A DNA stretch of 64,000 bases from Schizochytrium sp. CCTCC M209059 (Eukaryota > Sar > Bigyra > Thraustochytrida > Thraustochytriidae): contig KN805421.1 of assembly GCA_000818945.1 (NCBI GenBank), positions 6,842 through 70,841 of the forward strand. The letters are read 5' to 3'. The notes under the pieces are model-generated. The model had not been told where the DNA came from and made no database searches. It saw only the letters and a program-made list of their open reading frames with translations. Below are positions 42,392 through 52,490 of the stretch, piece after piece. The stretch's first letter is position 1, and every line of letters starts with the position of its first letter. The position numbers were made by a program, and so were the translations under genes.

Positions 42392-45300
42392 TCAACCAAA
42401 GGCGATAAACATGAGCAGGCGGTCTCGAAGCTGCGCGACGGACATTTGGTTCAGAACATCCTCATCATCCTCGCCGAGTCGGAGGTTGTCTGCAGCCACA
42501 TGGAGGTCCTTTAGCGATGCGACGCCGACGAACTCGTCAGTCAAAGAGACCGATCGACAAAACGCTTCGCGAGGCGCACCCGCGTACTGATGCACGCCGC
42601 GCAAAAAGCGGCACTGCTCGCGCGCGCTCCAGGGACGTGTAATCTCTACAAATTTGTTGCCATTGCGCACCGCCTTCTCGAGTGCCTTTTCCAGGAGCTC
42701 CTTGCGCTGCGCGTCGGCAGCCAACTGCTCCTCGTACTCTTTTTTCCGCTCGACCATGCCCTCCAACGCCTCTTGCTGACGTGAAGATTGCAAGGCTAGC
42801 AAGACGATCTTATCCATTGGGTGCGAGCGCGTCGGCGCGCGAAACACTTTGTTGCGACAGATCGGGCAATTCAGCGACTTGGCGAGCCAATGGTTGATAC
42901 ATGGCTCGCAAAACATATGGTTGCACTCGAGTGTTGACGTGCTCATCAAAGCCTCTTGGCAAATGGGGCACACGAGCTCGGAACACAGTTCTGCGATTCC
43001 ACTCGACCCCTTACGCGCGCGCGTTGCATCCCCTTCCTTGTTCGCTTCACGCTCGGTATCCATGGCCTCTGTTTGCTCGCTCTGTGTGTTACCATTCCCT
43101 GCTTGGCACGGTGTGCCCTGCGCTTCGCGCGCACGAGCAGCTCGCAGCGCCGCGACGGCAGAAGCTCCCCTTGCGTTGGCAATGGCCTGAAGCTTTTCTT
43201 TCGGGCACATTGCCTCCCTCGCTCCAGCTACATCCGGCGTGTCGTCTGTCAGAGGCATCGACGCGGCCAGCTTTTGCGCATCGGAAAAGTCCGTCTCTGC
43301 CTCGTTCGAGTCGGCTTGCAGAGCGGCAAGCTTTGCCTGTGCATTCATTCCTTCAACGAGGACATCGGCGAGCTGCGATTGTGCCGCGGTCCCAAACTGA
43401 CCTGGGGCATCGCTTGCAGTAGCCTTCGATGACTCGAGCTGCTTCTGCGTCTTGGTCACTGCGTCGCACGCTGCCGTGGCTGCCGCCATGACCTTTTCCT
43501 TGTCATTGCAACCGACAGCGCCGCAGAGGCTCTCCGCATGGGACTTGACGATCGCCATGAGGCTTGAAAAGGGGCAAGCTTGCATCTTGGCTTCTGCCGC
43601 GCTGTTCACCGTGGACGACGAGGTATCCGGCTGCGATTCCCGATTTTCAAGTGTCCTTTCACTGCCATCGCCACCGCGCTCATGGCGGCGCGATGAATGA
43701 TGATGATGTCGATGGTGATGGTGTCGTTGTGGATGGTGACCTTCCTGATGATGGTGGCCGTGTCGGCCACGATGAAGAGGGTGTGCGGACTCTGTTTGAA
43801 AAGGTGATGAGTTCATCAAAGAACCCGGAGGAGACGGGGCACAAGGCTGGCCAAACGGCTGAGCAAAGCCAGGTCGAAAGGACTGCAAGGGGTGAAACAT
43901 GGAGCCCGGATTCGATGGGTGTGGGAGCGCGTGCGCATGCGGAGGCGGATGCATGTGCTGACGGGAATATTGCCCAGAGCCTTCGAGACGACGTTGCGCC
44001 CCGACACTCGGAGGTTGATGCGGAAGGTATGGTTTTCCAGGTGCATGATGAGTGTGTTGATGGCCACGCTGATACGCATAGTCAGCATCGGGGGCCGGCG
44101 AGGAGGGCAAAGAAGCGCCCGCTGCAGTTGAAAGGGAGGCGGTTCGAGAAAGCTGACCGTCTGACGATTGCTCGGACTCGCTTCCCCTGTGGCAAAGGTT
44201 GGCATGCTTGCGTTGCACACCAGGAGGCGAGCCCTGATCCGCGGGTGACCTCCTGCGTTTGAGACATTTGGAAAATGAGCATTGCGGCTTCTTAGCTGGC
44301 GTCCCTTCGGACCTGTCGCCAGATCCAGATCCAGAACCCGATCCTGATCCTGATCCAGATCGGTTGCAGCCTTCACTGGCACGTGAGCACCATCCGCGCA
44401 GGTTGAACCACGTCTTGGCTCCACAGCCACTGTCTTGTCGCGAACTTGTTTGAGGCGTCACTGATGCCGACGAGCACGACGAGGCAGACGTGGAAGAGGA
44501 CGAAGAGGTTGAAGGAACCGTGGCGATGGCACTCACTGGCACTGGCGATCCAGCTCTGGGCGCCTCTGCGGGGCCGAGGCTCAGACTGGCCAGACTGGGC
44601 CCGCTTTCCCCTGCTGCTCCAGACATGGCAGCCGCCTTCCTCTCGTCGGTATGTCCCAGCTTCTGCTGGGACGAGTGTTGTGAGTCTTGCTGCGAGGGCA
44701 TTTGCTGCGTCAACGCGTCGGTATCTTCTGCGGAGAGCGAGGTAAACAGCGGAATGTTGTCGTCGGCCATTTCGTCATTCTCATCATCGTCGCCGTCTCC
44801 GTTTGGACCCTCATATCGGTACCTGAGTTTTCCACCAGTGGACCATTCTGGCCCAAAGCTGACAACATCTCCGGTCCTCAATTGTACGGCTTCGTGAGCA
44901 TTTAGTTTGTTCTGATTGATATAGGTCCCGTTGGTGCTGCCTTCGTCGCGGACGCACCACCCTGGTGCGTCGTCGCCAGTAAGAGGTTTGAACATGGCAT
45001 GGCGTCGTGAGAGAACCTTTGGGAGCGCGGGAAAGGTGACATCGCACTTGTCCAGATTCCTTCCGAGCGAAACGGCCTTGTCCTGAAGCGGGATTTCCTG
45101 CGGAACGTCGACGGTCTTGCCGCTCGCGTCCTCGGGGGCACTCACGACCTTGAGCACTGCGACACGCGTCATGCGTCTGAATCGTGCGTCCTGGGCGCTG
45201 TTCGCGTTGGCATCCCGGGTCGTCGCCGTCCGTGCTGCCGGCTCCCGGTCGTCAGCAAGGGGTTCGTCGTCGTGTCCTTGGTGTGCAACAACATCACCAT

Positions 45301-45409
45301 CAATATTATCCCCTACAAGCAGAGGAGGACGAGAAGAAGAAGGAGGATCAGAACAAGCAGCAGAGGAAGAGGTGCCCGTCGCGCGCGCAGAGGCGGCGCG
45401 GGCCTGCAT
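42392..45409 (-). CDS. FHA-RING E3 ubiquitin ligase (CHFR/RNF8-like)
   Basis: 1005 residues from ATG 45409; the ATG at 45172 (MTRVAVLKVV, 926 residues) is an alternative and begins at the FHA domain. FHA: VSLGRNLDKCDV, LSRRHAMF, EGSTNGTYINQN, LRTGDVVSFG, which has the conserved Gly-Arg, Ser-Arg-Arg-His and Asn residues that bind phosphothreonine. A long disordered middle carries a Ser-Gly repeat and a His-rich tract (HHHHRHHHHSS). A C3HC4 RING near the C-terminus (CPICQEAL, ECNHMFCEPC, NCPICRNKV) is followed by a coiled coil. FHA plus RING is the CHFR/RNF8/Dma architecture, acting in mitotic or DNA-damage ubiquitination; no PBZ finger is seen. An AAGC array lies 58 bp upstream of the longer start. 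Confidence 0.87.
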   Translation of the reverse strand: MQARAASARATGTSSSAACSDPPSSSRPPLLVGDNIDGDVVAHQGHDDEPLADDREPAARTATTRDANANSAQDARFRRMTRVAVLKVVSAPEDASGKTVDVPQEIPLQDKAVSLGRNLDKCDVTFPALPKVLSRRHAMFKPLTGDDAPGWCVRDEGSTNGTYINQNKLNAHEAVQLRTGDVVSFGPEWSTGGKLRYRYEGPNGDGDDDENDEMADDNIPLFTSLSAEDTDALTQQMPSQQDSQHSSQQKLGHTDERKAAAMSGAAGESGPSLASLSLGPAEAPRAGSPVPVSAIATVPSTSSSSSTSASSCSSASVTPQTSSRQDSGCGAKTWFNLRGWCSRASEGCNRSGSGSGSGSGSGSGDRSEGTPAKKPQCSFSKCLKRRRSPADQGSPPGVQRKHANLCHRGSESEQSSDGQLSRTASLSTAAGASLPSSPAPDADYAYQRGHQHTHHAPGKPYLPHQPPSVGAQRRLEGSGQYSRQHMHPPPHAHALPHPSNPGSMFHPLQSFRPGFAQPFGQPCAPSPPGSLMNSSPFQTESAHPLHRGRHGHHHQEGHHPQRHHHHRHHHHSSRRHERGGDGSERTLENRESQPDTSSSTVNSAAEAKMQACPFSSLMAIVKSHAESLCGAVGCNDKEKVMAAATAACDAVTKTQKQLESSKATASDAPGQFGTAAQSQLADVLVEGMNAQAKLAALQADSNEAETDFSDAQKLAASMPLTDDTPDVAGAREAMCPKEKLQAIANARGASAVAALRAARAREAQGTPCQAGNGNTQSEQTEAMDTEREANKEGDATRARKGSSGIAELCSELVCPICQEALMSTSTLECNHMFCEPCINHWLAKSLNCPICRNKVFRAPTRSHPMDKIVLLALQSSRQQEALEGMVERKKEYEEQLAADAQRKELLEKALEKAVRNGNKFVEITRPWSAREQCRFLRGVHQYAGAPREAFCRSVSLTDEFVGVASLKDLHVAADNLRLGEDDEDVLNQMSVAQLRDRLLMFIAFG

Positions 45410-45466
45410 GGCAGGGGCAGGGCGTGCGCGAGTCTTCGCCCGAGTCGCTGTCGATGCTGCCTGACT

Positions 45467-45508
<42 letters not shown>
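45467..45508 (+). repeat. (AAGC)n array upstream of the FHA-RING gene
   Basis: About ten AAGC units within the probable 5' flank of the minus-strand FHA-RING gene. Confidence 0.95.
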
Positions 45509-47960
45509 CAGCAGTCAATCAATCACCCACTCCAACACTCGATGAATTCAAAACGCGCGATCGACGAGCGAACGAACTCCCTCCCGCGGACTCTCCCGCC
45601 GCGCTCTGTTTTTCCGCCGGCGATCCAGCGCCCGCTCGCCTCGCGCGTCTTGCCCTTCGCGCGGGCTCTCCGCTCCGGGTTTGCTCGTCTGCGCCCCGCC
45701 CGCTCGCTGCCGCGCCGCCGCCGGGAGGGTCGCCTCGCTCTCCGCGGCTCGCTCGGTCAAGTCTGTCTGCCTTCGCCTTTCTTTGTTTTCTTTCCTCCCT
45801 TCTTCTTTCCTTGCCGCGTCCGGCGCCAAGTCGACTTTCGCCGCGGCCACACTGGGCTATCCCGCATACCCCACTTGCGCCGCCGCGCCCGCACCGTGAC
45901 CGCGGAACGGCGCCTTGTTCCTTTCTCGCTCTCTCCTCCTTTCTTTCTGTCTTTTCTTTCTGTCTTTTCTTTCTTTTTCTTTTCTTTCTTTTTCTTTTCT
46001 TTTCTTTCTTTTCTTTCTTTCTTTCTCTCTTTTCGTTTCTTTGCCAGAGTCTGGCCAATGTCAATTTTTCTCCTTCCGCCGCGCAAGGCGAGCAGCGGCG
46101 CCGGCAAGTCGGCCATCGCCCGGAGCGCCACTTGCGCCTCGCGCATTCCGCACTTGCGCCCCGGGGCGGCGTTCGCTGCTCCGCCGCGGGCGCCCGCGGC
46201 TCCCTCCGCCTAGCCGCCGCCTACGCCGGCCTACGCCCCGCGCCGACGACGGACCGAGGCCTCCTCCGGCCGAACAGCGAACCCGCGCGTCGGGGCCCAG
46301 GATATCCCCGACCTCCCAGGATATCCGGGGCTAACCTCCGCGCCTTCGCTGTTCGCGCCGCGGGCAAACCGCACGCTGCGCCGCGAACCGGCTCAATGCG
46401 GCGCCGGCGTCTGCTTCTCCCCTTCTCCTGGCCCGCCTCGCAAACAAACCGCGAGTCCAAGATCGGTCCGCGCGGGGAGGACCGGTCTCGAGCCACCGCG
46501 CGAGGACCCTCCCTCCCTCCCTCTCAGCCTCGCGCTTCCGGCGCCGGAAGCGCGGCGGACGGTGGCGGATGGATGGACGGATCCCTGGACGCGGGGCTGA
46601 ATCAGGCCGCAAGTTGGGGCGTGCGAGACGAAAGCAGCAAGCCGCCGCGGCCTCGCGAGGCCCGCGCCGCGGGGGAGGGAGGACCCGGCCGCCGGCGGGG
46701 CAGGAGCAGGCGGGCGGTGGCAGCGTGCAGAGAGGGCGGGCATGCGCACGGCGCGAGGGGACGCGCAGATGCAACGGCGGAGTCGTGAACACGGGTTCAG
46801 AGGCCGGAGCGAGCGCAAGGGTCCCGCAGGACCTGCGGGCCGGAGGGCCGGCTTGGCACGATGCAGATGCGAGTTGAAAAAAATAGCCTGCACGGGGCCG
46901 TGGTCGTGGGGTTTGGCAGCGAGCCTGCTCGCGGGCCGTTGGCTGGCCATGGTGGCTGGCTGGCTGGCTGGCTAGGCGACTGCAGTGACAGAGGTGGAGG
47001 CGAACGAGGAATCTACGACGACAACGGTCGTCGTGAACTTGTCGACGTGCACGTGCTGGCGTACTTTGCAACAGAGTCATGGCGTAGGTCGGGGAAACCT
47101 GACTTGTCGACGTAGCAAGCCAGTCAGCCAAGGCCATTGCCAAGACCAGCCACGGGAACAACGAAGTCTGGCATTAGCCATGGCAACTGCGGCTGCAGTC
47201 AGCAGCGTCATTAAAAAAAGCCTGCTTGTTTGCTGGCCCTATTCGAGATCTCTTGAATCCTGTGGATTCCTTGGATCACCCAAGACCTGTCCAAGATCTT
47301 TTGCAATCTATGGAACCATTGGATCAATAAAGACTTCTTAGAATGTCTAGATCCTTTGCAACCAACTTTTATGTTTATCTTTTGGAACTCGAACAACGCA
47401 ATTTCAAAGCGCCGGAGGTGTGTGCGTGCCGGAACTCTCCATGCCAACGGAACGTCCCTCGCTCGGCTCCTCAGGCCCTGCGCTGGTTTCCACGCCGGCC
47501 AGTCCACTTCTACGACGGTTTCTCCCCAGACAAAGCTTGGCAGCTCTTCGCGGCAGCGGCCACCAACATGCGATTGTGAATTGCTCCGACTCACGAAGCA
47601 CTTGCGGCGCGGATGGGCAAGGAGAGTCGTCGCGCAATCATATCGAGGATGATTTCGCAGCAAGCCAGGCCAAAAGGACACAACGTATATAGTAGGTATA
47701 GTATGTACCGGGGACGTCCGCAATAAAAGAAGAGCCAGCCGCCACCACATACGAGGAAAAGCAAAAAACGCACACGCACACTCTATCTATCGACGTACCG
47801 TCAATTGATCTAGCAGTCAGCCAGCTGGCAGCTGGAACTCCATGGCATGTTGTAAGTACGTAGTAGTACAAGGACAGAGTAGTCCGCCGAGTGAGCAAAC
47901 CCGAATCTCCCAACGCGGTGCTCTCTTTCTCTCTCTCTGCGAGGGAGACCGAGAGGAACC
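45509..47960. other. Divergent intergenic region, no supported gene
   Basis: 2.4 kb of GC-rich DNA. It includes a pyrimidine-only stretch (CTTT units, about 45918-46041), a doubled CCAGGATATCC motif (46298-46325), CTGG units at 46951-46972 and lower-GC sequence from 47200 onward. Several long frames cross it without any family feature. Confidence 0.5.
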
Positions 47961-48845
47961 ATGGCCGACCCCGGCGTGCAAGAGATGAGCGCGCGCGGAG
48001 GAGAGAACGACGAAATGCATGGCCTCCTGTCCTCCGGAGCCGAGGATGACGCCTTCTGGCAAGGCGTCAAGGTGCTGCCCCCCGTGGCGGAACTCGTCGA
48101 CGACGAGCACTTCCACATCGAGGGAGGCGACTTCTCGCAGATTCTGCAGGTCCGCGTCCGCCCCGGCGAGACCATCACGACCGAGCCAGGCACCATGGTC
48201 CTCATGTCGGATGGCTTGCGGCCCGCGGTCGACGTGGGCGACTGCGGACAGGGCTGCGCGCGCATGTGCTGCGCCGGCGAGGACTTTTTCCGACTCAAAC
48301 TCACCAACGAGACCGACTCAACAAAGTTCCTCGGCATCTCGCCCAAGGGCCCCGGCAAGATCATTCCCATCGATCTCGCACGCTACTCAGGTATCACCTT
48401 CAATACGGGAGCCTTTCTTGCCGCAGTCGGCACGGACTGGACCATTCGGCTTCGCTTTGTCGATAATGCTGCCACCGGTTGCTGCGGCGGTCAAGGCTTT
48501 GTTCTCAACGAGCTTCATGGCACCGGCATGGCCTTCATCAATGGTGTTGGCTCTGTCGAGCATGTCATGCTCGGACCGGGTGAAAAGTACATCGTTGACA
48601 GCGAGTGCGTTCTCGCCTTCGAAAAGTCTGTCAAGTTTGACGTACGCACCTACGGCTGCAGTCTCGTCTGCTGCTGCGGTGGTTTCGGCCTCTTTCAGTC
48701 GGTTCTTACCGGTCCTGGTCTCGTGTTAGTGCAAACGCTTCCCATGCCCAAGCTTCGACGTGCCCTTCGCGTTGGCGGTGGCGGCGGCGGCGGCGGCGGC
48801 GGCGGTGATGGCGGCGGTGGCGGCGGCGGTGGCGGCGGCGGCTAA
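47961..48845 (+). CDS. AIM24 / DUF124 (TerD-like TIGR00266) family protein with poly-Gly tail
   Basis: 294 residues, ATG 47961. Residues about 50-270 match the AIM24/DUF124 beta-rich fold: FHIEGGDFSQILQVRVRPGE, TTEPGTMVLMSDGL, GITFNTGAFLAAVGTDW, GFVLNELHGTGMAFINGVG, LTGPGLVLVQTLPM. Prokaryotic and eukaryotic relatives form trimers of TRAP-like fold; yeast AIM24 is mitochondrial and supports MICOS assembly. No mitochondrial presequence is visible here, and CC/CCC clusters suggest metal binding or membrane thioesters. The last 25 residues are almost pure glycine from a GGC repeat (48774-48842), a tail not expected of the family. Intronless. Confidence 0.85.
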   Translation: MADPGVQEMSARGGENDEMHGLLSSGAEDDAFWQGVKVLPPVAELVDDEHFHIEGGDFSQILQVRVRPGETITTEPGTMVLMSDGLRPAVDVGDCGQGCARMCCAGEDFFRLKLTNETDSTKFLGISPKGPGKIIPIDLARYSGITFNTGAFLAAVGTDWTIRLRFVDNAATGCCGGQGFVLNELHGTGMAFINGVGSVEHVMLGPGEKYIVDSECVLAFEKSVKFDVRTYGCSLVCCCGGFGLFQSVLTGPGLVLVQTLPMPKLRRALRVGGGGGGGGGGGDGGGGGGGGGGG

Positions 48846-49141
48846 CCGATACCTTTGGTCGCACAATACAAGGTGTAATTCGTTGCCTTGGATCCTTAGT
48901 CTTTTGGCAATTCGCTGATTTTGTATACGCACATCTCTCCCCGCTGCTGTTCGCGGGATGAGACACCTACCAAAAGATTTTACCCTTCTCTTTTTTTTGT
49001 TGTTGGAAACGTAGTATAGCATCTGCGAAATCTTTGTTCCACGCCCAAGCTAGCATCCAAGCAAGCAACAATGAGGTACAGACAGGCCTGTAAGTGCACC
49101 ACGTTTTGTGCATTATCAGAAAAGGGATTTATTTTGCTTGT

Positions 49142-49172
<31 letters not shown>

Positions 49173-49590
49173 CACCACAAAACGTGGCATTTGTCAAAAG
49201 AGTCTTTGCCGTCCCGCCTTCCCCCCCGCAAGTTAAGGTCGTCAGTCTCAAACTTTCGAAACTGCGCGCTGTGCCGCCTCATGCAAATTTTTACATTTGC
49301 TCGCGCGCACGCACGAGACACTTCATCAATTGCTCGCTTCTGCAACCAACAGCAACTGCACTTACCGCCTGCCGCACGCGTTTTCCATTTGCCTTGCATC
49401 CCTTCGAGCGTCCCTCCCCCATCATCCAAAGTCATCATCTATCTCCCTCCCTTCCACAGCATCCTCCACTTTAAAAAAAAAAAAGCATTTTCTTCACCTC
49501 GATTATTGCAGGTCATCCTCGACCCCGGCCGGTCTTGCTCCTCATGCGCAGTCCTCGCACGCTCATCCTCCCTCTCTGCCGCCGACGCTT

Positions 49591-49721
49591 GACCCTGGAG
49601 TTGCCGTTTATTGAGACGCAATGATTGACCCTGGAGTTGCCGTCTATTCAGCGTCCTTTCCTTCGACCCTAGAGTTGCCATCCATTCTTCATCTCCTTCG
49701 CCGCGCGACCCTGGAGTTGCC
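49591..49721 (+). repeat. Four spaced copies of GACCCTGGAGTTGCC
   Basis: Copies at 49591, 49627, 49665 (one mismatch) and 49707, spaced 36-42 bp, with unrelated sequence between. The core is conserved and the spacers are not, which suggests a reiterated binding site more than slippage. Confidence 0.85.
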
Positions 49722-49740
49722 ACTTCTTTACCACCATACA

Positions 49741-49758
49741 AAACCCTAACCCTACCCC
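49741..49758 (+). promoter_or_regulatory. Telo-box-like element AAACCCTAACCCTACCCC
   Basis: Contains AAACCCTAA, the telo-box known from plant ribosomal protein promoters, 353 bp upstream of the eL21 start. Only two repeats are present, so it is not a telomere. Function here is inferred from position and the plant analogy. Confidence 0.5.
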
Positions 49759-50093
49759 TCGCTTGGGCGACGCGGGGCTTCTGCAGCTGCACTTCTGGCA
49801 GGCCATAGTCCACTTGCGGCTGCGCTGCGCAAGTGGGGAATCGGCCTGCGCAAGTGCGGCTGGGCGCGGCGAGGCGCGGCAAGGCGCGGCGAGCGGGTGG
49901 CCAGGGCGCAAGCAGGGAGGCGCGGCAAAGGGGGATAAGCAGGGGCCCGGGTAAGGAGGCAGAAGAGTGGCGGCGGGCGAGGCGAGGTAGAAAGGAATTG
50001 GCACACGTCACGCGCGCAGAGCGGTGACGAGCGAGTCGAGGAGGCGCAGGCAGCGGAGCGCGGGAGCGGCAGGCCAACCTTCACGCAGGCAAG

Positions 50094-50582
50094 ATGCCTC
50101 ACTCCTTTGGTAAGAAGGCGCGGACGCGCGACATGTTCTCCAAGCCCTTCCGGCGGAATGGAGAGCCTGCGCTGTCCAAGTACCTCATCACCTACCGCGT
50201 GGGCGACATCGTTGACATCAAGGCAGACTCATCGATCCACCGCGGCATGCCCCACAAGTACTACCACGGCCGCACCGGTGTGGTGTACAACGTGACCAAG
50301 TCTTCGGTCGGCGTTGAGGTTGTCAAGCCCGTCAAGCACCGCCTGATCCGCAAGCGCATCAACGTGCGCATCGAGCATGTCTCTCCCTCGCGCAGCCGCG
50401 AGAACTTTCTCCAGCGTGTCAAGGAGAACGACATCGCCAGCAAGAAGGCCAAGGAGACCGGCGAGCGCGTCGTCTCCACCAAGCGTCTCCCCGCTCAGCC
50501 CAAGGCCGGCTACGAGCTCGAGATCACCGAGGACAACGCCCCCATCACCATGCGCCCCCTCAAATTCGACTACTACATCTAA
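50094..50582 (+). CDS. RPL21: 60S ribosomal protein eL21
   Basis: 162 residues from ATG 50094, close to the usual 160. Conserved features: MPHSFGKKARTRDMFSKPFR, LSKYLITYRVGDIVDIK, GMPHKYYHGRTGVVYNVTK, VGVEVVKPVKHRLIRKRINV, RIEHVSPSRSRENFLQRV. eL21 is a component of the large cytosolic ribosomal subunit. Intronless, with C-ending codons dominating, as expected of a highly expressed gene in this GC-rich genome. The start is unambiguous. Confidence 0.97.
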   Translation: MPHSFGKKARTRDMFSKPFRRNGEPALSKYLITYRVGDIVDIKADSSIHRGMPHKYYHGRTGVVYNVTKSSVGVEVVKPVKHRLIRKRINVRIEHVSPSRSRENFLQRVKENDIASKKAKETGERVVSTKRLPAQPKAGYELEITEDNAPITMRPLKFDYYI

Positions 50583-51803
50583 GTTTCATGTGGTACCTAT
50601 TGCTCTCTTTCATTTTCCACCTGCGGTTGTCGTCCGCGTCTTCATCATCGTCATCGTCTTCGGCAAGGTCCAGGGAATGGTGAATTTGCCGATTGACTCT
50701 TGGGCCTTGCAGTGCTTGACGATGACGATGCCTGAAAGGCGCGAAAGAGAACGTTTCTTGCAACAACAGTGGTCTCTTTGTTTTCTCTTGCACGCGCGCG
50801 CAAAGTTCTTGTCCTGCTCATCGACGTCTTTGATCTTGGGTCAATTTTCTTCCCTTCTTTCTTGCTTACAGAGTCGCTCTCTCTCCTTTTTCTTGATGAT
50901 GAATTTAGACACTTGCTTCATTCGTCACATGCTCATTGCGAAGGAAAAAGCCTAAGATTCGCGAAAGAAGAAACAAGGACGACGCGCATTTCAGCAACTT
51001 TTACTTCGGGTTCAACTCACCCCTTGCGCAACATGTTTCCTCCTCGAATCCTGTCAAACTTGCATATGTACGTAAGAAGAAGAGGAGGATAACGGGAGAA
51101 GGAAGATGGCATGCCGTACAACAAACGTCTCGTGCAAATTTCCTCTCCGTGTAATACTGGTCAATGACTCTGGCTTGTCATGCACCAAAAGCACAGGATT
51201 CGTTCGCCCAAGAGATAGGTAACTAGATGGGCCAATGTCAAGTCTAGGCGCGTCTTCAACTTCCGTCCATTTGCGAATCTGTTCCTTGTTTTATTCATAA
51301 ATACAGCAACAAACGTCTCGTGCAAATTTCCTCTCCGTGTAATACTGATCAATAACCCTGGCTTACCATGCACCAAAAGCACAGGATTCGTTCGCCCAAG
51401 AGATAGATAACTAGATCGGTCAATGTCAAGTCTAGGCGCGTCCTCAACTTCCGTCCATTTGCGAACAAGCAAATTTATTCCTTGCTTTTTCTTTTTGTAG
51501 ATACAGCAAAGCTCGCAAAGTCGATGCATCGAACTGGGAAAAAAGAGGAATCAAACAGAAAAGAAAAAAAAAGTATAATAAAATCATCCAACTATTCTTG
51601 CTTTCAAGATCTAACAAGGAACGCCACGAGGAACAAGACAAGAACAAATCGTGTCTTGTCTCGCTGCCAATGCCACGCTCCAATCTGTCCATCTACACGC
51701 TTTTGTTTTCTTGCTAGCCTTGTTTTTCTTTGCTACGAGAGAAAATGTTCTGTGCTTTCTTGCCTTCACTCACATGCACTTGACTGTCGTTGACAGAGTA
51801 CGG
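50583..51803. other. Intergenic between convergent eL21 and HAD genes
   Basis: 1.2 kb of lower-GC DNA. The main feature is the 188-bp tandem duplication from 51121. No gene is supported. Confidence 0.6.
51121..51495 (+). repeat. 188-bp tandem duplication
   Basis: ACAAACGTCTCGTGCAAATT occurs at 51121 and 51309, and the whole unit is repeated with scattered substitutions (TGGTCAATGACT versus TGATCAATAACC). Part of the unit's 3' end (TTCCTTG ... ATACAGCAA) recurs again near 51478-51506. Confidence 0.9.
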
Positions 51804-52490
51804 TCACGGAGCAGGTGCAGAGAGCTTGGCCCAGAGGTCCTCGTTGAACTCATGCAGAGACTCGAGCACAGCATCGGTGAACGCGTAACGAGGGAGCTTG
51901 TCCTCGGAAATGAGCCGCCGGTCAGGCACCGTGATGCAGGTCATGCGCGCTGCCTTGGCCGCCAAGGCACCAGTCACAGAGTCCTCAAGAGCAAGGCACT
52001 GCGTAGCCTCAACGCCCAGCAACTCGGCCGCACGCAAATACACGGCAGGGTGAGGCTTTCCGAGCGGGTCATGCGCAGCGGAGCACACGTGCGCAAATTT
52101 GTCAGTGATCCCAAGACCCTTGAGGGCGGCCTGAATCACCTCCATCGGCGAAGAGGAGGCCACAGCCAGAGGCACCTGCTTGCTCGCGGCAAATGCAAGC
52201 GCCTCCTTCAGACCCGCCATCGGCCTCGCCTCGCCATTTTCCAGCTTGGACACCATCAGTTCGATCATCTCCTTGGTGATCTCAGCCGGGTCCTTATCCG
52301 TCACCCCATGCCTTCTAGCATGGTGCTTTGCGATCTCGTCAATGCGCAAACCCAGCGTCTCCACGCAATGCGCCGTGGTCAGCTCCACGCCAACACGCTT
52401 GAAAACCTCCTGCTCCACGGTATGCCACACAGGTTCGCTGTCGAGCATGAGCCCGTCCATGTCAAACACGACGGCCTTGATGTCTGCCAT
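51804..52490 (-). CDS. HAD-superfamily sugar-phosphate phosphatase (beta-phosphoglucomutase/YniC-like)
   Basis: 228 residues from MADIKAVVFDMDG at 52490; upstream frame is not conserved-looking. Motif I VFDMDGLMLDSEPVW gives Asp10 nucleophile and Asp12 general acid, motif II AVASSSP, motif III lysine in GKPHPAVY, motif IV LALEDSVTGALAA. A helical cap of about 65 residues sits after motif I, as in subfamily I (2-deoxyglucose-6-phosphate phosphatase, pseudouridine-5-phosphatase HDHD1, beta-phosphoglucomutase). Exact substrate cannot be chosen from sequence alone; phosphatase is more likely than mutase. Cytosolic, no signal peptide. Divergent from the Tudor/FHA-like gene. Confidence 0.88.
   Translation of the reverse strand: MADIKAVVFDMDGLMLDSEPVWHTVEQEVFKRVGVELTTAHCVETLGLRIDEIAKHHARRHGVTDKDPAEITKEMIELMVSKLENGEARPMAGLKEALAFAASKQVPLAVASSSPMEVIQAALKGLGITDKFAHVCSAAHDPLGKPHPAVYLRAAELLGVEATQCLALEDSVTGALAAKAARMTCITVPDRRLISEDKLPRYAFTDAVLESLHEFNEDLWAKLSAPAP

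Larger units (their letters stand above)
48846..50093. other. Intergenic and eL21 promoter region
   Basis: 1.25 kb. It has a CCTG array (49142-49171), an A-run at 49472-49483, four copies of GACCCTGGAGTTGCC (49591-49721) and a telomere-like CCCTAA pair at 49741. GC-rich repeats of GGCGC-type (49866-49895) lie close to the start of eL21. Confidence 0.6.

Noticed and set aside
49741..49758. Interstitial telomere
   Set aside because: Only two CCCTAA-like units in a gene promoter; better read as a telo-box.
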